Origin: a bacterium
GTDB lineage: Bacteria; Bacillota_I; Bacilli_A; RF39; UBA660
Assembly (NCBI GenBank): GCA_004560915.1
Contig: SFTR01000002.1
Coordinates: 1-20,941, forward strand
Direction of reading: 5' to 3'
DNA: 20,941 bases
The notes under the pieces: model-generated
Database searches by the model: none
Told to the model about the DNA's origin: nothing
The model's input: only the letters and a program-made list of their open reading frames with translations
Position numbers and translations under genes: made by a program
Shown: positions 7,866 through 16,274 of the stretch, in pieces
Layout of the letters: the number at the start of each line of letters is the position of its first letter
Position numbering within the stretch: the stretch's first letter is position 1

Positions 7866-8738
7866 TTATTTTCCTTTCACATATTCAATTAGTTTTTTAT
7901 TAAAATATACATTTATTTTTTTATTTATTACTTCTATATTAAACTTTTTAGATTCTAGTTCTTCACCATCTATATTACTATTAATTGGTGTCTTTGATAT
8001 AAGAGTTAGTTTATTTGTTTGATATTTATGAACTTTTTTATATTTTTCATGTTTACCTTTTTTCATAGATAATATCATTTTCATAATACTTACTTTATTT
8101 GCATCTTCTACAACATACACATCAAACATATTATTGTTTAGTTTAAATTTTGGAGCTATGTTATATCCACTTCCATAGTATCCTCCATTACATACAGCAA
8201 CTGTTGCAAAGTCTCCTTCTACTTCTTCATTATTAAATTTTAATAAGAAGTGTCTTGGTTCATACTTTAAAAATGAATTTATAACACTAATGTTATATCT
8301 TTGACTCTTTGGTATAAATTTAGACTTAATTAATCCTTTATTATTGGCTACATCCGCATCTATTCCAAAGCATGCTACATTTATAAAATATTTATTATTT
8401 ATCTTAATTACATCACACTCATTATTTAATTTCTTAAATTCTTTTGATGCACTTCTATAAAAATCATTTCCAGTACCACATGGAATAAATCCTAAAATAT
8501 TATCGGTATCTATAATAGCATTTAAAACTCTATTGATCATACCATCTCCACCTACTGCTACTATAGTATAACCACACTTTTTATATTTTTTTACTATGTC
8601 TTCAGTAGAGTTATCTTCATTATTTATTTCTACTTCAAATTCCATATTATTTTTAACACAAAAATCTTTTATTCTATGTATTACTTCATTTATTTCATCT
8701 TTTAAAGTAAAGCTATTTATAACAAATATATATTTCAT
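7866..8738 (-). CDS. Diacylglycerol kinase family lipid kinase (DgkB/YegS type)
   Basis: This 290-residue soluble or membrane-associated kinase phosphorylates a lipid such as diacylglycerol using ATP. The nucleotide-binding loop GGDGMINR (63-70) and the PCGTGNDF motif (86-93) are diagnostic of the DAGK catalytic domain. The C-terminal domain contains NIDGEE, another conserved metal-site region of the family. Length is normal. In Gram-positive bacteria DgkB recycles diacylglycerol released by lipoteichoic acid synthesis; YegS-type members may act on other lipids, so the substrate is not fixed. The ATG is preceded by a GGTGG site. It is the first gene of a two-gene unit with the NTP pyrophosphatase and is divergent from the lipoprotein gene. 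Confidence 0.85.
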   Translation of the reverse strand: MKYIFVINSFTLKDEINEVIHRIKDFCVKNNMEFEVEINNEDNSTEDIVKKYKKCGYTIVAVGGDGMINRVLNAIIDTDNILGFIPCGTGNDFYRSASKEFKKLNNECDVIKINNKYFINVACFGIDADVANNKGLIKSKFIPKSQRYNISVINSFLKYEPRHFLLKFNNEEVEGDFATVAVCNGGYYGSGYNIAPKFKLNNNMFDVYVVEDANKVSIMKMILSMKKGKHEKYKKVHKYQTNKLTLISKTPINSNIDGEELESKKFNIEVINKKINVYFNKKLIEYVKGK

Positions 8739-8753
8739 ACTACCACCAATTTT

Positions 8754-8762
8754 ATTTTATCA
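8754..8762 (-). promoter_or_regulatory. Extended -10 promoter for the lipid kinase unit
   Basis: The minus strand reads TGATAAAAT. Seventeen bases upstream is TAGATA (8782-8777), a partial match to TTGACA. The predicted leader is about 9 bases. Confidence 0.45.
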
Positions 8763-8784
8763 AAATTGTTTATTATTATCTAGA

Positions 8785-8816
8785 TTGACTTATTAAATTA
8801 TTAATGATAATATAAT
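8785..8816 (+). promoter_or_regulatory. Promoter for the lipoprotein gene
   Basis: TTGACT (8785-8790) is followed after 17 bases by TAATAT (8808-8813), with TG just upstream of the -10. An overlapping TATAAT at 8811-8816 has a 20-base spacer and is less likely. The predicted leader is 11-14 bases and contains the GGAGGA site. Confidence 0.6.
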
Positions 8817-8833
8817 CTCAATTTGGAGGATAT

Positions 8834-9484
8834 ATGGAAAAAAACACTGCTAAGAGTATAAGTATCTTAACTCTTATTGTAGCTATTTTGTTTACAGGCT
8901 GTAGTAAAAATTCTAAGAAGGAGGAAGTTCATTCTAACGTTTCACCTAGTGTATCTTATAGTGATACTCTCCTTGATAATCCTATTGATACAACTGTTGA
9001 AGAACTAGTTGATATTGCTGAAGTGGATGATCAAAAAGATGTAGAAATAGATTCACAAATTGATGGACCATGTGTAGTTATTCAAGATACTAAATTAGAA
9101 CATTGTGAAAATGAAAATTATGAAAATCAAATAGCTTTTTGTAATGATCTTATGGCTATAATAAACTGTGAAAATAAGGACTTTGAATTTTTTAAAAGTG
9201 ATGATGAAGCCTATCAATTCTTTAATGAACATTTAATTGAATCATATTATTTATATTATTTAAATAAAAAAGTTGATATACCTGATATAGTAAGAGAATT
9301 AAATAATTTATATGTATTATCTCAAGTACCTTCATGTGTACCTGAAAATTATTGGAATTTTATGTTTGCTAATTTAACTAAGACTATGCAAGGATACTCA
9401 CTATATGAGGAATATATAGGTTTATCAACATTTATACATGAAAATTCTTTAAATAAAGATTCAAAACTAACATTAAAAAATTAA
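8834..9484 (+). CDS. Lipoprotein of unknown function
   Basis: This 216-residue protein starts with a lysine-containing n-region and a hydrophobic stretch (about 8-20). A lipobox LFTGC ends at Cys23, so it should be lipidated and held on the outer face of the cell membrane. Residues 24-80 are acidic and Ser/Asp-rich, probably a flexible linker (e.g. EELVDIAEVDDQKD). The rest looks helical and holds several cysteines (GPC, EHC, AFC, INC, PSC) that could form disulfides. I do not recognise a family. The start is secure: a GGAGGA site lies 3 bases before the ATG. It is a single-gene unit, divergent from the lipid kinase and convergent with addA, so neighbours give no clue to function. Confidence 0.8.
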   Translation: MEKNTAKSISILTLIVAILFTGCSKNSKKEEVHSNVSPSVSYSDTLLDNPIDTTVEELVDIAEVDDQKDVEIDSQIDGPCVVIQDTKLEHCENENYENQIAFCNDLMAIINCENKDFEFFKSDDEAYQFFNEHLIESYYLYYLNKKVDIPDIVRELNNLYVLSQVPSCVPENYWNFMFANLTKTMQGYSLYEEYIGLSTFIHENSLNKDSKLTLKN

Positions 9485-9511
9485 GATTGAAAGTTATATG
9501 CTTTCAATCTT
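9474..9511. terminator. Bidirectional terminator between the lipoprotein gene and addA
   Basis: An 11-base perfect stem, AAGATTGAAAG (9483-9493) with CTTTCAATCTT (9501-9511), encloses a 7-base loop. T-rich tracts lie on both exits. The stem includes the end of the lipoprotein stop codon on one side and the last addA codons on the other. Confidence 0.85.
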
Positions 9512-12500
9512 TTCATTTAGAATGGAATACAAATAAGTATTAACTTTTTTATTAGTTATATTCTCTATATAGTTTTTATATCCATATAGTTGGCTCTTAT
9601 AATTATCATCAGTTATACTTTTTAGTTTAAAATCAATTATATCTATATGTTCATCATATTCTAACATTAAATCTATTATTCCATGATAATTAATATTATC
9701 TTTCTCATAGTAGAATTCATATTCATGATATATATTTGAATCTTTTATATTTTTAAGTAAATCATTATTTAAAAACTTTTCTATTTTATCTTTTATAAAA
9801 GTATCTTTTATTAAACTTAGATTTGGATTTTTATAATCTATTAATTCTAAGTATTCATGTATTCTTGTACCATATTTCATCATTTTTATTTCTTCTTTTG
9901 TACTTAACACATTTGTTTCTTTTGAAAAGTGTTTTTCTTCTGCTATATCATTTTTAATATTAATTTCTTCAACATTTATATCATCTTTAATATTTGTATT
10001 ATCTTTGATGTTAATAGTTTTATTATATTGATAATCTTTGGTAAGACCTAATTTTGTTATGTCAATGGTTTTAAAATATTTATCTAAGTAGTCTTTAACT
10101 CCATACATAAAGTCTGATAATTTTGAAAAAGATAATCTTCTTATTTCTTCGATAACACCATTTTCATTCTTTTCTAACTTTTTAGTTTCTTTTTCTGGAA
10201 GTACTATTATCATTTTTTCACGAGCTCTAGTGAGTGCTACATAGAATAATCTTATTTTTTCACTTATTTCTTCTTTTATGAAATCTTTTTTATAAAGTTC
10301 TTTTATTACTGAAGTAGTTATATCCTCCATATTAGAAGGAACTATTAATCCATAATTTTTATCACATATAAATTTATCTTTAAGTTCGCTAGTATTAAAC
10401 TCATGATCTAAGTCAGCAAAATAACATACTGGATATTCTAAACCTTTTGATTTATGTATTGTTAATATTTTAACAGAATCACTATTACTACTGAAAGTTG
10501 TATACTTTATATCTTCATTATTCTCAATTATATCATTTAAGTAATCTCTAAAGTCTATAATTGATAATCCTAAATTACTAAGTGATGAAGATAATTTAGA
10601 TATTGTTTCAAGTCTTACATTAGTATTTTCATAATCACCTATTTTATATAATTTGTTATAGAAATCAGTTATATCTAAAATATCATTAAATATTTCATTA
10701 CTTGTCTTAATATTTATATTTTCTATACTACTAAAATCTTTATAAATTGTTGTTTCTTTATAATTTTTACTATTTATAATATCAAATATATTTTCATCAG
10801 TATATTCATATAAGAAACTTCTTGCGATACTTACAAAGTCGTATTTAAAATCTTCATTTAGATTATTATCATTTATGTGAATAATTAAATCTACTATATT
10901 TTTAATTAGATAAATATCAGTACTTGCGTTTAGTTTACCATCTTTTAATATAGTAAGTGGTATATCTAAGTATTCAAATATTTTTTTATATGTATCAAAG
11001 TATCTACTTCTATCAAGTATTATTACAAAATCATTATAAGTAGCATCTCTTAGCTTACTTGTTTCTTTATCAAATACTTTTAGTTTATTTTTCATTTTAT
11101 CTTTTATGTCTTTTGCAATCATAAATATTTCTACTTCTGAGTTATCAAATCCTGTTTCCTTTTTATTATTCATGTATTCTAATACTTCAAAATCATAATT
11201 AAAATCATTAATTTTTTCGCTATCATAAGCGGTATTTCCATAAACCATTTCATGAGTTTCTCTATATTCAGCTGAACCTAGACTTGAATCCATAATAAGA
11301 TCAAATACTTTATTTATATTATCTAGCACTTCATATCTTGATCTAAAATTCTTTATTAAGTCTATTTTATAACCTCCAATATTTTTAGAATAATTACTAT
11401 ATTTTTCTTTAAATATATTTGGATTTGATCCTCTAAATCTATAAATAGATTGTTTAATATCACCAACCATATACACATTATTATTAGCTATCATACTTAT
11501 AAATATATCTTGTACATCATTAGTATCTTGATATTCATCTATCATTATTTCTTTGAACGAATATTTAAGTTCATTTCTAACACTTTCATTTTCTTTTAAT
11601 ATTTTAATTGATAATCTAGATATATCACTAAATGTATATATATTATTTTCTTTTTTATATTTTTCTACTTCATTTAAATAACTTTTTACTATTTCTAATA
11701 TTGTAATAACTGTTTCTTTTGATGATAAAATATCATTTTTTATATCTTCAAGTGTACCATAATTTCCATATGATATTAGGTCATCTACTAATTTTTTTAA
11801 ATTAGCTTTTACTTCTTTAGCTTCTTCTTCACTGCCACGAGGAGCACTTGGAAGTTTAATACTTTCATATAAATGTAATTCATCAATATTTGCTTTTAAA
11901 ATTCCTAAACAACTATTTTGTAAACTCATACAATAATCATAATCAAAGTACATATTCATGTTATCTAACTCTAACATTATCGCTTTTTTCTTGTCATTTA
12001 TAAACTCTTTATACTTTGTTAACAAGTTGTTAACATTTTCTTCTTCATAGAAATTGTTGATAACATTATCTATAAATTCATCTCTGTCTATATAGTCACT
12101 TATTTTATTACATAGAGATAGTATGTTTGTTTTTAAGGATTTATCATTCTTAACACAATATTTCTTTATTAGATTTATAAAGTTTTCATTCTTTTCTTTA
12201 TATAGTTCTTCAAAGATGTTATCTAGTATTTTCTTTTGTTCTAGTTTTACGATTGATTCATCAGTAATAGCAATATTAGATGATATATTTAAAAGATAAT
12301 GATATTTTTTTACTACTGAAAGAGCAAATGAATCGAATGTTGTTATGTATGCGCTTGAAAGTAATGTTAGTTCATCTTTGAATTCAGGTATTTTACCTAT
12401 TTTCTTTCTAATTCTATCTTTCATTTCGTCTGCTGCCGCTCTTGTGAATGTTAAAATTAATAGTTCATTTACATGTATACCATTTTGTATTTTGTTAATA

Positions 12501-12610
12501 ACTCTTTCTGATAATACTGCTGTTTTACCACTACCTGCTCCTGCACTAACTATTATATTTGAGCCAGATTTTACTATTGCTTCTTCTTGTTCTTTAGTCC
12601 ATTTTGGCAT
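9494..12610 (-). CDS. addA: AddA helicase-nuclease subunit
   Basis: AddA is the UvrD-like helicase and 3'-strand nuclease subunit of the AddAB complex, which resects double-strand breaks for RecA loading. In its 1038 residues I see WTKEQ near the start (Q-like motif), Walker A AGAGSGKT (23-30), the Walker B/motif II DEYQDTND (358-365), and SIYRFRGSNP. Later motifs are TIHKSKGLEYP and VALTRARE. The C-terminal nuclease has Asp980 and Asp993-Phe-Lys995 plus a downstream QLYGY. It is shorter than the roughly 1200 residues of well-known AddA proteins. A low-complexity linker (NIKDNTNIKDDINVEE) separates helicase and nuclease. Its ATG overlaps the addB stop by one base (TAATG), so translation is coupled. 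The addB-addA order matches Bacillota. Confidence 0.93.
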   Translation of the reverse strand: MPKWTKEQEEAIVKSGSNIIVSAGAGSGKTAVLSERVINKIQNGIHVNELLILTFTRAAADEMKDRIRKKIGKIPEFKDELTLLSSAYITTFDSFALSVVKKYHYLLNISSNIAITDESIVKLEQKKILDNIFEELYKEKNENFINLIKKYCVKNDKSLKTNILSLCNKISDYIDRDEFIDNVINNFYEEENVNNLLTKYKEFINDKKKAIMLELDNMNMYFDYDYCMSLQNSCLGILKANIDELHLYESIKLPSAPRGSEEEAKEVKANLKKLVDDLISYGNYGTLEDIKNDILSSKETVITILEIVKSYLNEVEKYKKENNIYTFSDISRLSIKILKENESVRNELKYSFKEIMIDEYQDTNDVQDIFISMIANNNVYMVGDIKQSIYRFRGSNPNIFKEKYSNYSKNIGGYKIDLIKNFRSRYEVLDNINKVFDLIMDSSLGSAEYRETHEMVYGNTAYDSEKINDFNYDFEVLEYMNNKKETGFDNSEVEIFMIAKDIKDKMKNKLKVFDKETSKLRDATYNDFVIILDRSRYFDTYKKIFEYLDIPLTILKDGKLNASTDIYLIKNIVDLIIHINDNNLNEDFKYDFVSIARSFLYEYTDENIFDIINSKNYKETTIYKDFSSIENINIKTSNEIFNDILDITDFYNKLYKIGDYENTNVRLETISKLSSSLSNLGLSIIDFRDYLNDIIENNEDIKYTTFSSNSDSVKILTIHKSKGLEYPVCYFADLDHEFNTSELKDKFICDKNYGLIVPSNMEDITTSVIKELYKKDFIKEEISEKIRLFYVALTRAREKMIIVLPEKETKKLEKNENGVIEEIRRLSFSKLSDFMYGVKDYLDKYFKTIDITKLGLTKDYQYNKTINIKDNTNIKDDINVEEINIKNDIAEEKHFSKETNVLSTKEEIKMMKYGTRIHEYLELIDYKNPNLSLIKDTFIKDKIEKFLNNDLLKNIKDSNIYHEYEFYYEKDNINYHGIIDLMLEYDEHIDIIDFKLKSITDDNYKSQLYGYKNYIENITNKKVNTYLYSILNEKIESI

Positions 12611-14937
12611 TATTCTACCTCCTCAAATATATTTTTTACTTCTTTTAGTTTTATTGTATCTTTTGGTTTCATAAAACATATATCTTTGTATTTACAGAAA
12701 CTGCATCCAATATTTTCATTATTCATTTCTTTAGGATTTATATCAAACTTAGAATCTAATATGTCTTTAGATGCATCCTTTATTTTAGAGTCAACAACAT
12801 TATAAAGAGTATCTATTTCTTCATCATTTATCATTTTTGAGTAATAATAAAAACCTTTACTACTAGTTCTAAGACTCTTTATAACTTTAGAATCATTAAA
12901 TGAAGAATCTACTTTATCAATATAATCTAAATCACTATTTGTGTATCCTTGTAACTTTAGGCTATCTAATCTTTTTTCTTTATCAGTTGTATTATTTAAT
13001 ATTTTTTGTAGATAGAAACCACCAATCTTTACATCTTTAATTTCATTCTTTATTAAATAGATATAAACAGGTAACTGCATCTCTAATCCATAGATAGTAT
13101 TATTTATATTTAAATTTGGATTCCCAGTTTTGTAGTCTATGATAGCTACCACAGTCTTACCATTAAATTCATTATATAAAATCTTATCAACGAATCCCTT
13201 AAATCTTATTTGTAAATCTTTGTCGACATCAATAACTATCTTTTTTTCATACATAGAATTAGTAAGTTGTGTGTAAGATAATTGATTTTTTATAGTTTCT
13301 ATTATTAAAACTAGTTCATCTTTTAAAATACTAAGAAAAAACTTTTCTGATTCATTAAATTCATAGTTTGAGTTTTCTATTTCTGTTTCATATGTTCTTA
13401 TAATATCAATATCATGATCAAAACACATAGAAAGTATCTTATGAAATATACTTCCTACTGTTGCTTCAAAAGTATCTTCAAACTTATTAACTTTTAAAAT
13501 ATAATTTAAATAATATCTAAATGAACACATATAATAATCATTAATACTTGTATATGATAGAGTTAAACCATCCTTAAAGAATTCTTTTATTTTAGTTTTA
13601 TCTATCATCTTATATTTATTATCATAACTATTATATTTCATATCTTTATAGTGTGAACTTAGTTTTAATAGATTATCTGTTATAGTACCAAATTTAGAAT
13701 TTTCATCTTTTTCACTAACTAATTTTAATTTATTATATGCGTTAGATTCATTAAAACTAATATTTAACTCTTTTTCTTCAAATAAATCTTTTTCATATGA
13801 TGAAGAAATATATATTTCACTACTTAAGTTATGACTTGGATAAGTAACTATTAGATTTTTTATATTTCTTATATTATCTTTTGTTTCATTCATAGCGTTT
13901 TCGTTTAGTTCAAATGATGTACTAAGACCTAATTTTTCTTTAATAGAATCACTTAAATAGTCTTCATCTTTATAGTTAACTGGTATTACTCCTTCATTGT
14001 ATCCGATTAGAAATACATAGTCTTCATCAGTTACTAATTCTTTTTTAAATTCAATTACTTCGACTGCATTCTTTAGTTTCTCTCTAGGTGTTTTAATATT
14101 ATCTATATCATTAAATACCATATCTTTTACAAGTAAGAAGTCATTACTCCATAAATAATTGTTTACAATACTTATTATACTTTTATATATATCATTTTCT
14201 TCTTTAGTATTTATAAATTCTTTTAGTTTCTCTATTGTTTCATTTATATCACTATTATAAAGTTCTTTAAATTTAATGACTAATGACGTAGATTTTATGG
14301 TTTCAAAAGATGGTAAGTTTATTGGAATATTAAATAATTTAAATGTCTTTCTAATTATAAATTCATAATCACTTTTTACGTTAGCTAGTTTAATATTATT
14401 TATGTTCACTCCACTCTTAATAAGTTTTGTAATCTTTGAACAAACAAAAGCTATCTCTTCTTCAGAATTGTTTGCCTTATATAATTCTTTTACTATGGAA
14501 TTGTCTTCATCATTATAAATAGTTATTTTTGAAAACTTTTCTAATTCTTTAAATATATTTTTATAGAATTTATCAGTGTATTTCAAATTATAAAGTACTA
14601 TCTCTTTACCTTTTAGAAACTCTTTAAATAAATTATTATATGTTAATAAGTTGTTACTATCTAAGTCATTCTTAATGTCTTTTAAGAAGTTTATTTTTTC
14701 ATTATCTATATCCTTCAAATAATAAATATTTTCTATATATATCTTTGCTATTTCAGGTATACAATTATATTTATTACTTACAAAGTATATTGCTTTATTA
14801 TCATAATCAAAATAATATTTACGTTTTAATTCACTTAATGTTATTACTTTTACATTTATAAGTTTGTCTATTTTCTTAATAAAACTTTTTTTAGCATAAT
14901 CATTAAGTATAACTATTTTATTGTTAAATTCTTCCAT
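12610..14937 (-). CDS. addB: AddB-like nuclease subunit, short form
   Basis: This 775-residue protein carries the AddB-type iron-sulfur nuclease. Cys471 (YYMCSFRYYL) and a C-terminal Cys745-X2-Cys748-X5-Cys754 cluster match the four-cysteine layout of AddB. The PD-(D/E)XK core contains GFVDKIL and IIDYKTG with Asp601 and Lys603. It is much shorter than the roughly 1150 residues of Bacillus AddB. I find no Walker A loop in the N-terminal half, so the helicase-like part appears reduced and not ATP-binding. GYNEGVIPV and SYTSINDYYMC are retained family segments. The ATG follows an AAGAGG site, and addA is coupled downstream. With AddA it should resect double-strand DNA ends, cutting the 5' strand. 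The identification rests on the cysteines, nuclease motif and neighbour. Confidence 0.85.
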   Translation of the reverse strand: MEEFNNKIVILNDYAKKSFIKKIDKLINVKVITLSELKRKYYFDYDNKAIYFVSNKYNCIPEIAKIYIENIYYLKDIDNEKINFLKDIKNDLDSNNLLTYNNLFKEFLKGKEIVLYNLKYTDKFYKNIFKELEKFSKITIYNDEDNSIVKELYKANNSEEEIAFVCSKITKLIKSGVNINNIKLANVKSDYEFIIRKTFKLFNIPINLPSFETIKSTSLVIKFKELYNSDINETIEKLKEFINTKEENDIYKSIISIVNNYLWSNDFLLVKDMVFNDIDNIKTPREKLKNAVEVIEFKKELVTDEDYVFLIGYNEGVIPVNYKDEDYLSDSIKEKLGLSTSFELNENAMNETKDNIRNIKNLIVTYPSHNLSSEIYISSSYEKDLFEEKELNISFNESNAYNKLKLVSEKDENSKFGTITDNLLKLSSHYKDMKYNSYDNKYKMIDKTKIKEFFKDGLTLSYTSINDYYMCSFRYYLNYILKVNKFEDTFEATVGSIFHKILSMCFDHDIDIIRTYETEIENSNYEFNESEKFFLSILKDELVLIIETIKNQLSYTQLTNSMYEKKIVIDVDKDLQIRFKGFVDKILYNEFNGKTVVAIIDYKTGNPNLNINNTIYGLEMQLPVYIYLIKNEIKDVKIGGFYLQKILNNTTDKEKRLDSLKLQGYTNSDLDYIDKVDSSFNDSKVIKSLRTSSKGFYYYSKMINDEEIDTLYNVVDSKIKDASKDILDSKFDINPKEMNNENIGCSFCKYKDICFMKPKDTIKLKEVKNIFEEVE

Positions 14938-14953
14938 AAATTACCTCTTAACA

Positions 14954-14962
14954 ATTATAACA
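14954..14962 (-). promoter_or_regulatory. Extended -10 promoter for addB-addA
   Basis: The minus strand reads TGTTATAAT. The expected start is about 10 bases before the addB ATG, so the transcript would begin at or within the AAGAGG ribosome-binding site. No -35 match is evident. Confidence 0.55.
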
Positions 14963-14971
14963 TATTTAACA

Positions 14972-14999
14972 AAATAAAAATTACTATTTCTAGTAATTT
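14972..14999 (-). terminator. Terminator of the small coiled-coil gene
   Basis: On the minus strand AAATTACTA and TAGTAATTT form a 9-base stem around a GAAA tetraloop, followed by a T-rich tract. The TAG stop of the gene ends the upstream arm. Confidence 0.8.
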
Positions 15000-15205
15000 C
15001 TTGGTTTAAATGTTCTTGACATTTCTTCTTGTCTTTCTAATAGTGCAAGTTCTCTTTCTTTAAGTTCATTTTGTTTTTCAATAGCTTCTGCTAAACGTTC
15101 TAATGTTTTAGCATTCTTATTGAATTCTTTTAATGCTATTTTTAACCCTTCTGTATCTCTTAATGCATTTTTAAGAGCTATCATACAATCTGTTTCATAT
15201 GACAT
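14990..15205 (-). CDS. Small coiled-coil protein of unknown function
   Basis: This 71-residue protein begins MSYETDCMIALKNALRD, and the remainder is charged and strongly helical (LERLAEAIEKQNELKERE, LLERQEEMSR). That suggests a coiled coil or a helical hairpin. There is no signal peptide or membrane segment. I do not recognise a family. I chose the ATG at 15205 over one at 15229. An AAAGGGGG site lies just upstream of it, and the promoter's predicted transcription start (about 15225) is downstream of the earlier ATG. It is a single-gene unit with its own near-consensus promoter and terminator, which argues that it is real and well expressed. Confidence 0.75.
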   Translation of the reverse strand: MSYETDCMIALKNALRDTEGLKIALKEFNKNAKTLERLAEAIEKQNELKERELALLERQEEMSRTFKPRNY

Positions 15206-15231
15206 ATTTATTCCCCCTTTAAGTGACAACT

Positions 15232-15260
15232 ATTATATAATAATTAAGTTATTATGTCAA
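15232..15260 (-). promoter_or_regulatory. Consensus promoter for the small coiled-coil gene
   Basis: The minus strand has a perfect TTGACA (15260-15255), a 17-base spacer and a perfect TATAAT (15237-15232). The predicted leader is about 20 bases. It is the best sigma-70/SigA-type promoter in the window. Confidence 0.85.
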
Positions 15261-15283
15261 ATTATCTAGTGTTATGTTATAAT
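15254..15283 (+). promoter_or_regulatory. Promoter for the signal-peptidase-like and ybaK operon
   Basis: TGTTATAAT (15275-15283) is an extended -10. ATGTCA (15254-15259), at an 18-base spacing, is a partial -35 match. The latter lies on the same bases as the -35 of the divergent promoter. Confidence 0.65.
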
Positions 15284-15306
15284 TACTACATAGGTAAGGT
15301 GATAAT

Positions 15307-15810
15307 ATGATGAGATTAAGAAAATTTATGGGACCTATTAAAGCAGTAATGCTAGTATTAATATGTATATTAGGTATACTTGCTTTTATAGCAGTGTATG
15401 ACTTAGGATATAAGTTATTATTTGATAGTTCTTATTCTTATTTATTCGGATATACTTATCATCAAGTTAATGAAAATAATATGGCACCTGATTATAAGAT
15501 AAATGATGTAGTTATACTTGAAAGAGGTTCATCTTATAAAAGTGATGATATAATCTTATATAAGTATTATGGTTCTTTTAGACTTGCTAAAGTTAAAGAT
15601 TTATCAGCTGGTGTTTACTTTTTAGAAGATAATACTAATAGTGTAGATGAGGCATATGAAGTTACTGATGAATTAATAGTTGGATGTGTAACTAAAAATT
15701 TAAAGAACTTTGGAACTATATTTTCAATTATTACTGGTCCACTTTCAATATTATTTTTTATAATTGTAATTGGTGGTTACTTCGCATTAACGTTGGGAGA
15801 TAGAGGATAA
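15307..15810 (+). CDS. Signal peptidase I-like (S26, SipW-type) membrane protein lacking catalytic residues
   Basis: This 167-residue protein has the layout of ER-type/SipW signal peptidases: an N-terminal membrane segment (about 12-35), a compact beta-rich domain, and a C-terminal membrane segment (about 136-160). The box that normally reads S-M-x-P appears as NNMAPDYKINDVVIL (57-71), with Asn58 where the nucleophile Ser should be. The box normally holding His-Arg-Val reads GSFRLAKV (89-96), with Phe91 in place of His. The later LEDNTNSVDE (106-115) resembles the conserved GDN...D region. The fold call is therefore likely, but cleavage activity is unlikely. The ATG follows an AAGGTG site at 5-base spacing. 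Its stop overlaps the ybaK start. A binding, chaperone or regulatory role is a guess. Confidence 0.65.
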   Translation: MMRLRKFMGPIKAVMLVLICILGILAFIAVYDLGYKLLFDSSYSYLFGYTYHQVNENNMAPDYKINDVVILERGSSYKSDDIILYKYYGSFRLAKVKDLSAGVYFLEDNTNSVDEAYEVTDELIVGCVTKNLKNFGTIFSIITGPLSILFFIIVIGGYFALTLGDRG

Positions 15811-16274
15811 TGGCATTAAATGATGTAAAAGAATACTTAAAAAAATACAATGCTGATGATAGAGTTGTTGTTCTTGATGAAAGTAGTGCAACTGTTAGTT
15901 TAGCAGCTCATGCATTACATACTACTGAAGAAAGAATTGCTAAGACTTTATCATTTAGAGTTAGTGATAAAATAGTACTTATAGTTTTGGCTGGAGATGC
16001 TAAAATTAATAATTCTAAGTTCAAACACTATTTTGGTGAAAAAGCTCATATGCTTCAATTTGACGAAGTTGAAAGTTTAACTGGTCATCCTGTCGGCGGT
16101 GTATGTCCATTTGCAGTTAAACCTGGTGTAGAAGTTTATTTAGATGAATCTCTTAAAAGGTTTGAAACAGTCTTTCCTGCTTGTGGAAGCCCTGCTTCTG
16201 CGATTGAAGTCACAATAAAAGAGTTAGAAGAATTTTCTAACCCTGTAGATTGGATAGACGTATCAACTATTTAA
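15810..16274 (+). CDS. ybaK: YbaK/EbsC-type aminoacyl-tRNA deacylase
   Basis: This 154-residue cytoplasmic protein belongs to the YbaK/ProX family, which hydrolyses mischarged tRNA such as Cys-tRNA(Pro) in trans to prolyl-tRNA synthetase. Lys45 in RIAKTLSFR is the conserved functional lysine of the family. [10 protein letters not shown] (92-101) and VFPACGSP (121-128) are further family motifs. Length is normal for a stand-alone member. The ATG shares one base with the stop of the preceding gene (TAATG), and an AGAGGA site sits within that gene's end. The exact tRNA target cannot be read from sequence. It converges on glyA with an 8-base overlap of the coding sequences. Confidence 0.9.
   Translation: MALNDVKEYLKKYNADDRVVVLDESSATVSLAAHALHTTEERIAKTLSFRVSDKIVLIVLAGDAKINNSKFKHYFGEKAHMLQFDEVESLTGHPVGGVCPFAVKPGVEVYLDESLKRFETVFPACGSPASAIEVTIKELEEFSNPVDWIDVSTI

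Noticed and set aside
15206..15229. Upstream ATG for the small coiled-coil gene
   Set aside because: The predicted transcript begins near 15225, and the AAAGGGGG ribosome-binding site would become coding sequence.
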